In this document: positions 50,951-59,429 of the stretch, piece by piece
How positions within the stretch are numbered: position 1 is the stretch's first letter
How the letters are laid out: each line of letters starts with the position of its first letter
Origin: an uncultured Sphingomonas sp.
Lineage (GTDB): Bacteria; Pseudomonadota; Alphaproteobacteria; Sphingomonadales; Sphingomonadaceae
Reading direction: 5' to 3'
Assembly (NCBI RefSeq): GCF_936927845.1
Contig: NZ_CAKZHV010000059.1
Location: 5,001-69,000 of the forward strand
Length of the DNA: 64,000 nt
Position numbers and translations under genes: made by a program
The notes under the pieces: generated by a model
What the model was told of the DNA's origin: nothing
Databases searched by the model: none
Seen by the model: the letters and a program-made list of their open reading frames with translations, nothing else

Positions 50951-52666
50951 TCACTGCCCGCCGCTGGTCGGCGCGCGCGAGGGGTCCTGCCACAATGTCG
51001 GCAGAATGTCAGACACGTCAACGTCGCGGCGATCGTCGGGCGTCACGCCCAGCATCGCGCCGATCCGCGCGATCGTGCGTCCGACAACGGGCGCCGCGTT
51101 CCACGCCGCGGTCTTCCAGCCGTAGGTGTCCTTGGTGCCGAGCGGCGAGTCGAGCATCGCGACGACGACGTAGCGCGGCGCGTCCATCGGGAAGGCGGCG
51201 GCGAACGTCGCGACGTTGCGCGACCGGTCGTAGCCGCCCGCGACCGCGGCCTCGGCGGTACCCGTCTTGCCGCCGACGCGGTAGCCGGGTGCGTCACCCT
51301 TGCGCCCGGTGCCACGCAGCACGACGAGGCGCAGCATCTGTCGCATCCGCGCGCTGGTCTGTTCGCTGATCACGCGGCGCCCCGCGACCTGATGCCCCGG
51401 CGCGACCTTCAACAGCGTCGCCGGCCGCCACGTACCGCCGTTGACGAGTGCCGCATAGGCGCTGGCGAGATGGAGCGGGGTCACCGCAATGCCGTGGCCG
51501 TAGGCGGTTGTCATCGTCGTGGTGCGTGCCCAGTAGCTCGGCAGCAGCGGGCGGCCCTTCTCGCGCAATTCGATGTCGGGCGGGGTGTCGAAGCCGAGCT
51601 TCTTGAACATCGCCTGCATGCGCGCCGGTCCGACCTCGTCCGCGACGCGCGCGGTCGCGACATTCGAGGAATAGATCAGCGTTTCCGCCATGTTGAGCCA
51701 GCGCTTCGGATCGCCACGCTCGTCGTGGATCGTGAACCGGCCGACCTGCAGCGGGTGGGTCGCATCGAAGCGGCGCTGCATCGAAGTGACGACGCCGTTG
51801 TCGATCGCGGTCGCCATGGTGATCGGCTTGAAGGTGGAGCCGAGCTCGAACACGCTCTGCGTCGTCACGTTGCGCAACTCGTCGAGCCCCGCGCGGCCGA
51901 CGCGGTTGGGGTTGAACGTCGGCAGCGACACCATCGCGATCACCTCGCCGGTCGCGACGTCGAGCACGATGCCGCCGCCGCCGCGCGCCGAGAAGGTCGT
52001 CATCGCGCGGCCGAGCTCGCTCTCCATCGCCGCCTGCGCGCGGCTGTCGATCGACAATTGCACAGGCTTCGCTTCGGTCGCCGGATTGGTCAGCCGGTCG
52101 TTCAGCGCGCGCTCGATCCCGCTCATGCCGGTGCCGTTGCTGATGAAGCCCAGCACGTGCGCCGCGAGCGAGCTCTGCGGGTACAGTCGCTGCGTCTCGC
52201 GCTCGAACACGATGCCGGGTTCACCGATCGCATTCACCGCCTCGACCAGCGCGGGGCTGGCGCGACGGTTCAGGTAGACGAAGCTCGATGACTTGGTGAT
52301 CTGCTGGTAGAACCATGCCTGATTGCCGCGATCGGGCATCAGGTCGGCTAGCCGCTGCGCAATCTCGGTCGGGTCGCCGATCAACTTGCGCGGGTGCACC
52401 GCTATCGTCCACGCGTCGATCGTGCGTGCGAGCGGTTGCCCGTTGCGATCGACGATGTCGCCGCGCGGCGCGGTCAGACGGTTGGACAGGGCCTCCTCGC
52501 CGCCCGACAATATTCCGAGCAGCGCGAGCCGCGCGATGATCGCCAACACACCCGCCGCGAACAGCAGCATCAGCACCATCAGACGCATGTGCTGCGTCGC
52601 AACCAAGGCGTGGCGCTGATCGACGTTCCGGGTCTGGCGAATAGGACGCGCGACCAGCGTGGTCAC
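50951..52666 (-). CDS. ftsI: Peptidoglycan transpeptidase FtsI (PBP3)
   Basis: 571 residues, class B penicillin-binding protein for septal cross-linking. A membrane helix lies near 28-50 (MLLFAAGVLAIIARLALLGIL), then a pedestal domain (RGDIVDRNGQPLARTI), and the transpeptidase domain: STFK (ELGSTFKPITMA), SSN (YSSNVATA) and KTG (VGGKTGTAEAA). All catalytic elements are present. GTG 52666 overlaps the ftsL stop (GTGA). Confidence 0.97.
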   Translation of the reverse strand: MTTLVARPIRQTRNVDQRHALVATQHMRLMVLMLLFAAGVLAIIARLALLGILSGGEEALSNRLTAPRGDIVDRNGQPLARTIDAWTIAVHPRKLIGDPTEIAQRLADLMPDRGNQAWFYQQITKSSSFVYLNRRASPALVEAVNAIGEPGIVFERETQRLYPQSSLAAHVLGFISNGTGMSGIERALNDRLTNPATEAKPVQLSIDSRAQAAMESELGRAMTTFSARGGGGIVLDVATGEVIAMVSLPTFNPNRVGRAGLDELRNVTTQSVFELGSTFKPITMATAIDNGVVTSMQRRFDATHPLQVGRFTIHDERGDPKRWLNMAETLIYSSNVATARVADEVGPARMQAMFKKLGFDTPPDIELREKGRPLLPSYWARTTTMTTAYGHGIAVTPLHLASAYAALVNGGTWRPATLLKVAPGHQVAGRRVISEQTSARMRQMLRLVVLRGTGRKGDAPGYRVGGKTGTAEAAVAGGYDRSRNVATFAAAFPMDAPRYVVVAMLDSPLGTKDTYGWKTAAWNAAPVVGRTIARIGAMLGVTPDDRRDVDVSDILPTLWQDPSRAPTSGGQ

Positions 52667-53367
52667 CGCAGGCGGCTCCGTTCCGCGCGCGCGCCGCTTG
52701 CCAGATCGCCGAGCGTGCCGGCGCTGAGCAGCGAATTGTCGATCATCGCGACCGAGCGGACGTTGCGGTCGGCGTGGGGACGATCACTCGCATGCGCGAT
52801 CGCCTGGCGGATCAGCACGCGCGCCGTCGCGACCGCGGGCGCAGGCAACGACGCGGGCCGCGCCGCCGGCGCCGGCGTCGCTGCGACGACATGCGCGACG
52901 CGAACCGCGTCGTAGCGCGGTGCCGTCACCGGCTTGGTCACGACCGCCTTGACGATCACCGGTGCCGCGGCGGGCGTGGTGGCAGGCGGCGCGACGGTCA
53001 TCGGCGAGGACGGCACGATCAGCGAGGCGGTCTGCACCGCGCCCTCGCCCCCAGGCTGGAGCGGGACCATGTCGCGCGGCGAAAGCCCGGCGAGCGCGGT
53101 CTCGTCGCGCACGAACTGCTGGGTCGTGGGAACGGTCAACGCCAGCGTGTTACCGTTCCAGCGTTCGAGCTGCGCGAGGTTGGAGCGAACGTCGAACTCG
53201 GTCTCGAGCGCGCGTATGTCGCGCTCGGCGCTCGCGATTTTGACGTCGACCATCTGCAACCGCTTTCGCTCGGCAGCGACCTGCGAGGAGACGAGATAGA
53301 AACCGATCGCGACCAGCGCGCAGCTCGACAGCCAGCCGAGCCCTTTCAATCGGTACAATGCCACCAC
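52663..53367 (-). CDS. ftsL: FtsL-like division protein with long C-terminal extension
   Basis: 234 residues. GTG 53367 follows the rsmH stop and has GGAGG six bases upstream. A membrane helix near 8-28 (GWLSSCALVAIGFYLVSSQV) is followed by a coiled coil (ERKRLQMVDVKIASAERDIRALETEFDVRSNLAQLERWN), the FtsL pattern that joins FtsB and FtsQ. After residue 75 comes a long Ala/Pro/Val-rich extension unlike the 100-130-residue family norm. Position between rsmH and ftsI is the normal place of ftsL. Confidence 0.85.
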   Translation of the reverse strand: MVALYRLKGLGWLSSCALVAIGFYLVSSQVAAERKRLQMVDVKIASAERDIRALETEFDVRSNLAQLERWNGNTLALTVPTTQQFVRDETALAGLSPRDMVPLQPGGEGAVQTASLIVPSSPMTVAPPATTPAAAPVIVKAVVTKPVTAPRYDAVRVAHVVAATPAPAARPASLPAPAVATARVLIRQAIAHASDRPHADRNVRSVAMIDNSLLSAGTLGDLASGARAERSRLR

Positions 53368-53368
53368 G

Positions 53369-54304
53369 TTACGCCTCCACAGGAACAGATGCCGCGCTAC
53401 GCCGTGCGGCACGAAGGGTCGCGGAGCGCGCGCGCGGGTTCGCCGCCAGCTCCGCCTCACCCGCGCGGATCGCGCGGGACAGATTCTCGAACGCCGCCGG
53501 CGCTGCCGCCGCGGCCACGGGCAGGTGGCGCGATCCCGAAGGCGCGGCGCCGCCGCGCTCGCGCAGGAAACGCTTCACCATGCGATCCTCCAGACTGTGG
53601 AAGGTGACCACCGCCAAGCGCCCGCCCGGTGCCAGCACGCGCTCGGCCGCGGCGAGCCCGTCCGCCAGTTCGTCGAGCTCGCGGTTGACGTGGATTCGCA
53701 CCGCCTGAAACGCGCGCGTCGCGGGATCCTTCTTCTCGTGCGGGCGATGCCCCAGCGCGCGGCGTACGACGCTCGCGAATTGCGCCGTGGTCGTCAGCGG
53801 ACGCGCCGCGACCACGAAACGCGCGACACGCCGCGATTTGGGCTCGTCGCCGTAACGGTAGAGCACGTCGGCGATCTCTTGCTCATCGGCGGTGTTGAGG
53901 AAATCGGCCGCGCTCGGCCCGTCCTGGCTCATCCGCATGTCGAGCGGACCGTCAGCCTGGAACGAGAAGCCACGCTCGGCCTGGTCGAGCTGCATGGAGG
54001 AAACACCGATGTCCATCGTCACGCCGTCGACTGGCAGCTTGCCGCGGTCCGCCAGCGCCTGCTCCATCGTCGAGAAGTCGCCGGCGACCAATGTCAGTCG
54101 CGGCTCCGCCGCCTCGAGCGCGCGGCCGGCCGCAATCGCGTCGGGGTCGCGGTCAAACGCGATCACTTCCGCCCCCGCTGCGAGCAGCGCGCGCGTGTAA
54201 CCGCCGGCGCCAAAGGTCGCGTCGACATGACGCTCGCCGGGCGCGGGCGCGAGCGCGGCGATCACCTCGTCGAGCAGTACGGGGATATGCGGGGATTGGC
54301 TCAC
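53369..54304 (-). CDS. rsmH: 16S rRNA m4C1402 methyltransferase
   Basis: 311 residues. It methylates C1402 in 16S rRNA using S-adenosylmethionine. Seen: HIPVLLDEVIAALAP and DATFGAGGYTRALL (SAM loop), FSTMEQAL, DIGVSSMQLDQAERGFSFQ, and LAVVTFHSLEDRMVKRFL. It overlaps mraZ by 4 bp and is followed by ftsL after one base. Confidence 0.97.
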   Translation of the reverse strand: MSQSPHIPVLLDEVIAALAPAPGERHVDATFGAGGYTRALLAAGAEVIAFDRDPDAIAAGRALEAAEPRLTLVAGDFSTMEQALADRGKLPVDGVTMDIGVSSMQLDQAERGFSFQADGPLDMRMSQDGPSAADFLNTADEQEIADVLYRYGDEPKSRRVARFVVAARPLTTTAQFASVVRRALGHRPHEKKDPATRAFQAVRIHVNRELDELADGLAAAERVLAPGGRLAVVTFHSLEDRMVKRFLRERGGAAPSGSRHLPVAAAAAPAAFENLSRAIRAGEAELAANPRARSATLRAARRSAASVPVEA

Positions 54305-54840
54305 AGCGCGATCCCCTTTTCCTCGCAGGTGAATTCCACGAACTCGCGGATGAACGGGTCGACGTCCGACGTGTCGAGCAGCAGCGCGGGCGACCAGATC
54401 GTGATCCAGTTGAACGAACCCAGGAACACCGCCGCGCCGGCGATCCGCGCGTAGCGGCGTTCGAACGCGGGCATGATGAAGCGGCCCGAGCCGTCGAACG
54501 GCAGCGGCTCGGCCGCGCCGGCGCGATCAAGGATGTTCCAGTCGGTGCGACCTTCCTTTAACTCGTCCGCGGCCTCGCGCGCCTCGAGCTTTGCCTTGTG
54601 AATCGGCACGAAACCGGGATCATAGGCGATCAGGCAGCGGTAGTGCGGATGCGCGGCGATGATCACGGTGCCGCCGTCCTTGCCATCGTCGCGCGGGCTG
54701 TTCTTCGCCAAGGCGGCGCGCAGGGTGTTGGGAATAGCAACACGGCCCTTGTCATCGACAAGACCGAGCCCCTTTCCCTGATAGTCCACCCGTTCGGCCA
54801 CGCCCACCTCGCACTCGGGGTACAAGACCGCGCTGCCCAT
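54301..54840 (-). CDS. mraZ: Transcriptional regulator MraZ
   Basis: 179 residues: two AbrB-like swapped-hairpin domains with the conserved GRVAIPNTLRAAL and, in the second half, GRFIMPAFERRYA. MraZ binds repeated short boxes before its own gene and represses the division cluster in E. coli. It is longer than the E. coli protein (about 150), as in other sphingomonads. The stop overlaps the rsmH start (ATGA). Four GGGA boxes with a 10-bp period lie 90-125 bp upstream. Confidence 0.95.
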   Translation of the reverse strand: MGSAVLYPECEVGVAERVDYQGKGLGLVDDKGRVAIPNTLRAALAKNSPRDDGKDGGTVIIAAHPHYRCLIAYDPGFVPIHKAKLEAREAADELKEGRTDWNILDRAGAAEPLPFDGSGRFIMPAFERRYARIAGAAVFLGSFNWITIWSPALLLDTSDVDPFIREFVEFTCEEKGIAL

Positions 54841-54931
54841 CGAACGACCATCGTCGCCCCACGCTCAAGCCTGCCTGTTTACAACGTTGGTGCTGCCCCC
54901 AATGTCGAAGCTGATGTAGCGCAAAGCTTCT

Positions 54932-54965
54932 GGGAGCGGAAGGGATTTCCGGGGAATTCCGGGGA
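54932..54965. promoter_or_regulatory. Array of four GGGA boxes with a 10-bp period (candidate MraZ operator)
   Basis: On the plus strand GGGA occurs at 54932, 54942, 54952 and 54962, exactly one helical turn apart; between them are GCGGAA, TTTCCG and ATTCCG. E. coli MraZ binds TGGGN boxes with 5-base spacers, the same 10-bp period. The array lies 92-125 bp before the mraZ start; orientation relative to the gene is reversed from what one would write for E. coli. The wider 54841-55137 stretch is AT-rich, holds the cluster's promoter, and has no other gene. Confidence 0.6.
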
Positions 54966-55137
54966 AATCGCGTAACCGATTGGTTTAATGTGATCGTCGT
55001 GCAACAGCTTCTTTACAGTTCCTTTTTTGTTCCGAATTACGGCCGCTAACTTACGTTGTTTGCTGGTTATTTAGGTCAGAAATCACACCCATTTCACGCG
55101 GTCGGACAGCGTTTACCCACCGGCGGGCGCGCCTAAC

Positions 55138-55425
55138 CTAACGGTCGTCGGCGGGTGCCGCATTGTTGGCGATACTGGGCGCCACGCCGAGTTCGGCGAG
55201 CGGCTCGTTCCCCGCGGTCGTCGATGCGCCGGCCGCGCCCGCACGCGCCACCATTTCACCCCGTGCCACCGATGCAGGCGAGGCCGGACGATCGCGCGTG
55301 ACCGTCGAGAATATCGCACTGGCAAGCCCGATCAGCAGCACCACTGCGGCAAGCCCGATCATGCCGACCTTGACGCGTTGCCGCGCCTGCTCCGCGACGT
55401 AACGGGGATTGGATTGCTGCTTCAT
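55138..55425 (-). CDS. Small single-helix membrane protein of unknown function
   Basis: 95 residues. A basic N-terminus (MKQQSNPRYVAEQARQRVK) precedes one membrane helix (VGMIGLAAVVLLIGLASAIF) and a Ala-rich periplasmic tail (about 45 residues). The ATG at 55425 is well placed after a hairpin. It lies between cysK and mraZ on the same strand. I know short proteins of this layout in Sphingomonas next to mraZ but no function for them. Confidence 0.65.
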   Translation of the reverse strand: MKQQSNPRYVAEQARQRVKVGMIGLAAVVLLIGLASAIFSTVTRDRPASPASVARGEMVARAGAAGASTTAGNEPLAELGVAPSIANNAAPADDR

Positions 55426-55431
55426 GCGACC

Positions 55432-55456
55432 GCGCGATGATAACGGATCATCGCGC
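55432..55456. other. Perfect hairpin between cysK and the small membrane protein gene
   Basis: A 10-bp perfect inverted repeat (GCGCGATGAT with ATCATCGCGC), loop AACGG. It lies 15 bp after the cysK stop and 6 bp before the next ATG on the minus strand. No T tract follows, and its closeness to the start codon could mask ribosome binding; that is inference. Confidence 0.55.
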
Positions 55457-55471
55457 AGGTGTCGAACCGTG

Positions 55472-56449
55472 TCACGCTGCGCGGCGCAACCCCTTTGCCG
55501 CAAGCCAGGCCGGGTCGTAGAGCGTGGAAAGATAACGGAATCCGGTGTCGCACAGGATCGTGGCGATCCGCTTGCCCGGGCCCAGGTGACGCGCCAGCCG
55601 GACTGCGCCTGCAACGTTGATCCCCGACGACAGCCCGAGGCACAACCCCTCCTCGCGCAGCAGCCGGTCGACCCAGTCGAGTCCCTCCTGATCCGAGATG
55701 CGGAACTGCGTGTCGATCGGCGCGCCTTCCAGATTGGCGGTGATCCGCCCCTGCCCGATCCCTTCCGCCACTGACGAACCCTCCGACCGCAGCTCGCCGT
55801 GGGCGTAATATTCGTACAGCGCGGCGCCATGCGGATCGCTGAGCGCGATGCACACGCGCTCGTCCTTGGCCTTCAGCCCCAGACCGACGCCCGCGATCGT
55901 GCCGCCGGTGCCCGCCGCACAGGTGAAGCCATCGACGCGCCCGTCCATTTGCGCCCAGATTTCCTCCGCGGTGCCGGTGATGTGCGCGCGGCGGTTGGCG
56001 ATGTTGTCGAACTGGTTGGCCCAGACGGCGCCCGGCGTCTCCTCGGCGATCCGACGCGAAGTATGTACGAAATGACAGGGTGATGAGTAAGGTGCGGCGG
56101 GGACCGTGACCAGCTCGGCGCCGAGCGCACGCAGCGTGTCCATCTTCTCCTTAGACTGCGTGTCGGGCATGACGATGATCGTGCGGTAGCCCTTGGCGTT
56201 CGCGACCAGCGCGAGCCCGATGCCGGTGTTGCCCGCCGTTCCTTCAACGATCGTGCCGCCGGGCGCGAGCAGACCGCGCTCTTCCGCATCCTCGACGATC
56301 GACAGCGCGGCGCGATCCTTGACGCTGGCGCCGGGATTGGTGAACTCGCACTTGCCGAAGATGTCGCAGCCGGTCGCCTCACTCGGCCCGGCGAGGCGGA
56401 CGAGCGGAGTGTTGCCGATCAGGGCGAGCGTGTCGCGGGTCGTTTCCAT
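55472..56449 (-). CDS. cysK: Cysteine synthase A-type PLP enzyme
   Basis: 325 residues, PLP fold type II. It forms cysteine from O-acetylserine and sulfide. The lysine binding PLP is in NPGASVKDRAAL; GTAGNTGIGLALVA is the substrate loop, and AAGTGGTIAGV the phosphate-binding loop. The C-terminal part (DWVDRLLREEGLCLGLSSGINV) agrees with the family. GTG 56458 would add three residues; ATG 56449 fits the usual start. Distinction from cystathionine beta-synthase-like enzymes is not complete. Confidence 0.9.
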   Translation of the reverse strand: METTRDTLALIGNTPLVRLAGPSEATGCDIFGKCEFTNPGASVKDRAALSIVEDAEERGLLAPGGTIVEGTAGNTGIGLALVANAKGYRTIIVMPDTQSKEKMDTLRALGAELVTVPAAPYSSPCHFVHTSRRIAEETPGAVWANQFDNIANRRAHITGTAEEIWAQMDGRVDGFTCAAGTGGTIAGVGLGLKAKDERVCIALSDPHGAALYEYYAHGELRSEGSSVAEGIGQGRITANLEGAPIDTQFRISDQEGLDWVDRLLREEGLCLGLSSGINVAGAVRLARHLGPGKRIATILCDTGFRYLSTLYDPAWLAAKGLRRAA

Positions 56450-56629
56450 CGCAACCACATAGGTGCTGCGTTACCTCGCCTGCAAGCAAGCGTGACTTGC
56501 CGCGGTCCAAGCACCGTCTCGCGCCGGGCAGCGATCGCGTGCGCACGAGCCGCAACGTGCGACTTATTATGTCGCGGCGCGGCACGAAGCTTGACCTATT
56601 TTGCCGCATGCGCGAAGCGCCGCCGCGCT

Positions 56630-57016
56630 ATGAAAACCCGCTTCCTCCCCCTCGCCGCCGTCGCTTCGCTGTTCGCGCTTGCGGCATGCAATTCGCAGTC
56701 AACCCCCGAAGTGGTCGACTCCAACCCCGATCCGATGGCCGCCAACCTCGCCAAGGCAGCGCCGGTCGAGCTGCCGCCCGCGATCAAGGCGGACAAGACG
56801 ATGCGCTGCAAGGACGGCAGCCTGGTTTACGTCACCTTCTTCCAGGGCGACAAGCAGGCGGTGGTCCGCACCAAGAAGGACGGTCAGCCGACGACGCTGA
56901 AGACCGCCGAAGCGGGCAAGCCGCTGACTGCGGACGGCGGCTGGTCGATGACGGGCGACACCACCGAAGTGACGTTGACCCAGCCGGGCAAGTCGGCCCT
57001 GTCCTGCCACGCCTGA
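56630..57016 (+). CDS. Small lipoprotein of unknown function
   Basis: 128 residues with a lipoprotein signal (MKTRFLPLAAVASLFALAAC, Cys20). The mature part, MRCKDGSLVYVTFFQGDKQAVVRTKKDGQPTTLKTAEAGKPLTADGGWSMTG, resembles the MliC-type lysozyme-inhibitor fold: a Cys-containing first strand and a final LSCHA pairing Cys. That similarity is weak and by pattern only. The frame is open further upstream, but the signal peptide fixes the start at 56630. Confidence 0.75.
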   Translation: MKTRFLPLAAVASLFALAACNSQSTPEVVDSNPDPMAANLAKAAPVELPPAIKADKTMRCKDGSLVYVTFFQGDKQAVVRTKKDGQPTTLKTAEAGKPLTADGGWSMTGDTTEVTLTQPGKSALSCHA

Positions 57017-57072
57017 CGGCGTCTCGGCGATTGCTTGCCATCGCGCGGTGCCGGGCTTAGCCTCTTGCATCG

Positions 57073-57780
57073 ATGGCGACGATCGCGATCTACAGCCTTA
57101 AAGGCGGCGTCGGTAAGTCGACGCTTGCCGTCAACCTCGCCTGGTGCGCCGCGACTCTCTCGTCGCGGCGCACCTTGTTGTGGGACCTTGATCCGCAGGC
57201 GGCGTCGAGTTGGATGCTGGGCGAGAACGGCGGCGGCGAGCGCGCGCACGCTGTCTTTTCACGCCACGTTCCGCCATCGCGACTGATCCGCGTCACCGCG
57301 GTCGACCGGCTGGACCTGCTGCCCGCGGACGCGTCGCTGCGCGACCTCAACCATCTGTTCCGCGTGCTGGCGAAGAAACGGCGGCTCGCACGCTTGCTCG
57401 GCGACCTGGGCGAGCATGACCGGGTGGTGCTCGATTGTCCGCCGGGCTTGACCGAAACTGCCGATCAGGTCGCGCGCGCGGCCGACCTGATCGTCGTGCC
57501 CGTCGTGCCCTCCGCGCTGTCGGAGCGCGCCTGGGGCGAGGTCGACCGGCACCTGGGCGGACGCACCGCGACGCTGCCGGTCCACGTCATGGTCGATCGC
57601 CGCCGCGCGCTGCACGGCGACGCGCTGGCGCGGCATCCCGATTGGCCAGTTATCCCGATGGCGAGCGCGGTGGAAAGCGCAGCCACCAACCGCCGCTGCC
57701 TGGGCGAGATCGCGCCGCGCTCGCCCGCGGCACTCGCCTTTGCCGATTTATGGAAGAGGATCGAGAAACGTCTCGCTTGA
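57073..57780 (+). CDS. ParA-family ATPase
   Basis: 235 residues: the deviant Walker A motif KGGVGKST near residue 10, DLDPQAASSW (Walker A'), and VVLDCPPGL (Walker B). ParA-type proteins move cargo such as DNA, plasmids or chemoreceptors. No ParB-like or centromere partner gene lies near, so this is an orphan. Its stop is shared with the aat start (TGATG), which suggests coupling. It lacks the long N-terminus of plasmid ParA. Confidence 0.85.
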   Translation: MATIAIYSLKGGVGKSTLAVNLAWCAATLSSRRTLLWDLDPQAASSWMLGENGGGERAHAVFSRHVPPSRLIRVTAVDRLDLLPADASLRDLNHLFRVLAKKRRLARLLGDLGEHDRVVLDCPPGLTETADQVARAADLIVVPVVPSALSERAWGEVDRHLGGRTATLPVHVMVDRRRALHGDALARHPDWPVIPMASAVESAATNRRCLGEIAPRSPAALAFADLWKRIEKRLA

Positions 57781-58499
57781 TGTTCGAGCCGCTGGACCCC
57801 GCATTGGTGCTCGGCGCCTATTCGGTCGGAGTGTTCCCGATGGCGGACAGCCGCGATGCGGCGACCGTCTATTGGGTCGAGCCGCGCCGCCGCGCGATCA
57901 TGCCGCTCGACCGCTTTCATCTCTCCCGCTCGCTGCGGAAGGTGGTGGTCGCCGACCGCTTCCGCGTCACCGCCGACCAGGCGTTCGGCGAGGTCGTGAG
58001 GCTGTGCGCGCAGAGTGCCGACGACCGCCCCGAGACATGGATCAACCGCTCGATCGAACAATGCTTCCAGCGGCTGCACGACATGGGCCACGCGCACTCG
58101 GTCGAGTGCTGGGCGGAAGACCGACTGGTTGGCGGCCTCTACGGACTGGCGATCGGCCGGGCCTTTTTCGGTGAAAGCATGGTCAGTCGCGTCGCCAACG
58201 CGTCGAAGGTCGCGATCGCGACGCTCGTCGCGCGACTGCGCGTGGGCGGCTACACCCTGCTCGATTGCCAGTTCATGACGAGGCATCTTGCGTCACTCGG
58301 CGCGACCGAGATCAGCCGGCGCGACTATATGGCGTTGCTGGCCGCCGCGATCGGTTCATCGGCGGGTTCGTCGTCCGAGGTGTCCGCGGACGGCGATTTC
58401 GCCGCGCTCGACCGCCTGGCGGGCGACGGTGACGCGGCCGGTGCAGCGGGGGCGGTGCCCGGAAAGCTCATCGCGCAGCTCTTGGTCCAGACATCGTAG
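57780..58499 (+). CDS. aat: Leucyl/phenylalanyl-tRNA--protein transferase
   Basis: 239 residues. It adds Leu or Phe to the N-terminus of proteins with basic ends, for degradation by ClpAP. Seen: GAYSVGVFPMADSR, WVEPRRRAIMPLDRFHLSRSLR, ETWINRSIEQCFQRLHDMGHAHSVECW, GGLYGLAIGRAFFGESMVSRVANASKVA, and LDCQFMTRHLASLGA. The family normally ends shortly after this last motif; here about 50 more residues follow, opposite the DUF2155 gene. ATG 57780 overlaps the ParA stop; an in-frame ATG at 57750 would add ten residues. Confidence 0.95.
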   Translation: MFEPLDPALVLGAYSVGVFPMADSRDAATVYWVEPRRRAIMPLDRFHLSRSLRKVVVADRFRVTADQAFGEVVRLCAQSADDRPETWINRSIEQCFQRLHDMGHAHSVECWAEDRLVGGLYGLAIGRAFFGESMVSRVANASKVAIATLVARLRVGGYTLLDCQFMTRHLASLGATEISRRDYMALLAAAIGSSAGSSSEVSADGDFAALDRLAGDGDAAGAAGAVPGKLIAQLLVQTS

Positions 58500-58996
58500 A
58501 TCGGGTGCAGCACGACATTCAGCTGCGGACGCTCCTTGTAGAGCCAGCCCGAGAAGACGCGCTGCCACCGCCGGTCAATGTTCTGCACGTCCAATTGCAC
58601 GAACGCACCGGTCAGTGTCTGCTGCTCCCATGGCGCGGTCTGCTCGCACGCCGACAGCCGCACCACGACGTCACCGACGCGTACCGCCTGCCCAGGCCTG
58701 AGCGTCAGGTCGCGGCTGACGCCATTGCGTTTGTTGAGCAGCCCGATCACCGCGACGCGCTGCGCCATCGGGGTCGTGCCCGCATCGACCGGGGCGGCGG
58801 CATCGGCCTCGATCACGTTCGTTGCACCGCCGGCGTTCTCCTCGGCCGTGCGCGACGCCGAGGCCGGTACCGCGCGGCTGACCCGCGCCTGCTGCGGCAT
58901 CGCCTCGCCCGATCCGGCACGATCAACGACGTACCAGGTCGCCCCTGCGCCAGCCGCGAGCACCACCAGGCCGCCGATCGCGGCCGCACGCTTCAC
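58325..58996 (-). CDS. DUF2155 periplasmic protein
   Basis: 223 residues: a signal or membrane helix (AAAIGGLVVLAAGAGATWYVV) at the start, a linker, then the conserved DUF2155 core LLNKRNGVSRDLTLRPGQAVRVGDVVVRLSACEQTAPWE, and later VFSGWLYKERPQLNVVLHPIYDVWTKSC. The two core Cys residues may form a disulfide. GTG at 58996 overlaps the NDUFA12 stop (GTGA). The last ~57 residues, Ala/Ser/Pro-rich, lie opposite the end of aat. Function unknown; in alphaproteobacteria it usually neighbours the NDUFA12 gene, as here. Confidence 0.85.
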   Translation of the reverse strand: MKRAAAIGGLVVLAAGAGATWYVVDRAGSGEAMPQQARVSRAVPASASRTAEENAGGATNVIEADAAAPVDAGTTPMAQRVAVIGLLNKRNGVSRDLTLRPGQAVRVGDVVVRLSACEQTAPWEQQTLTGAFVQLDVQNIDRRWQRVFSGWLYKERPQLNVVLHPIYDVWTKSCAMSFPGTAPAAPAASPSPARRSSAAKSPSADTSDDEPADEPIAAASNAI

Positions 58997-59388
58997 GCGT
59001 CCGGGCTCCACGCCTCATAGTCGCCGGTCGCGGAGGCGCGGTTGCCGCCCTTCTCCAGCGCACCCGACGGACGATAAGCGAGCGCCGTGCCGGTCATGTT
59101 AGGCACCGCGGGCTTCTGCCACTGACGCGGGGCGGGCAGCGACTGATCGGGCACGTCGGCGATCTGGTGATGCAGCCAGCTGAACCAGTCGGGCGGCACA
59201 CGGCTGGTATCATTCGCACCCTTGTAGATCACCCAGCGGCGCGTGGTGCCCTGCGGCGTGGTGCCGCCTTCCCAGTAGGTGTTGCCCAGACCATCCTCGC
59301 CGACCTGCCGCTTGCCGCGCAGGCCGTAGATCATGGTGCCGATCGTTGCGCCATTCCACCAGGTGAACGGATTGAGATTGATGCCCAT
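58993..59388 (-). CDS. NADH:ubiquinone oxidoreductase NDUFA12-family subunit
   Basis: 131 residues homologous to the mitochondrial complex I accessory subunit NDUFA12 (B17.2). Seen: FTWWNGATIGTMIYGLRGKRQVGEDGLGNTYWEG, RRWVIYKGANDTSRVPPDWFSWLHH and PNMTGTALAYRPSGALEKGG. The protein sits on the side arm of alphaproteobacterial complex I. The other nuo genes are not in this window. Confidence 0.93.
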   Translation of the reverse strand: MGINLNPFTWWNGATIGTMIYGLRGKRQVGEDGLGNTYWEGGTTPQGTTRRWVIYKGANDTSRVPPDWFSWLHHQIADVPDQSLPAPRQWQKPAVPNMTGTALAYRPSGALEKGGNRASATGDYEAWSPDA

Positions 59389-59429
59389 CGCCGTCCCGCT
59401 TACCGCCGCCTACCCTTGGGGTAAACCGG

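Noticed and set aside
54932..54965. CRISPR or tandem repeat array
   Set aside because: Four 4-base boxes at 10-bp spacing are far too short for a CRISPR array and fit an operator instead. No CRISPR or cas gene is present in the window.
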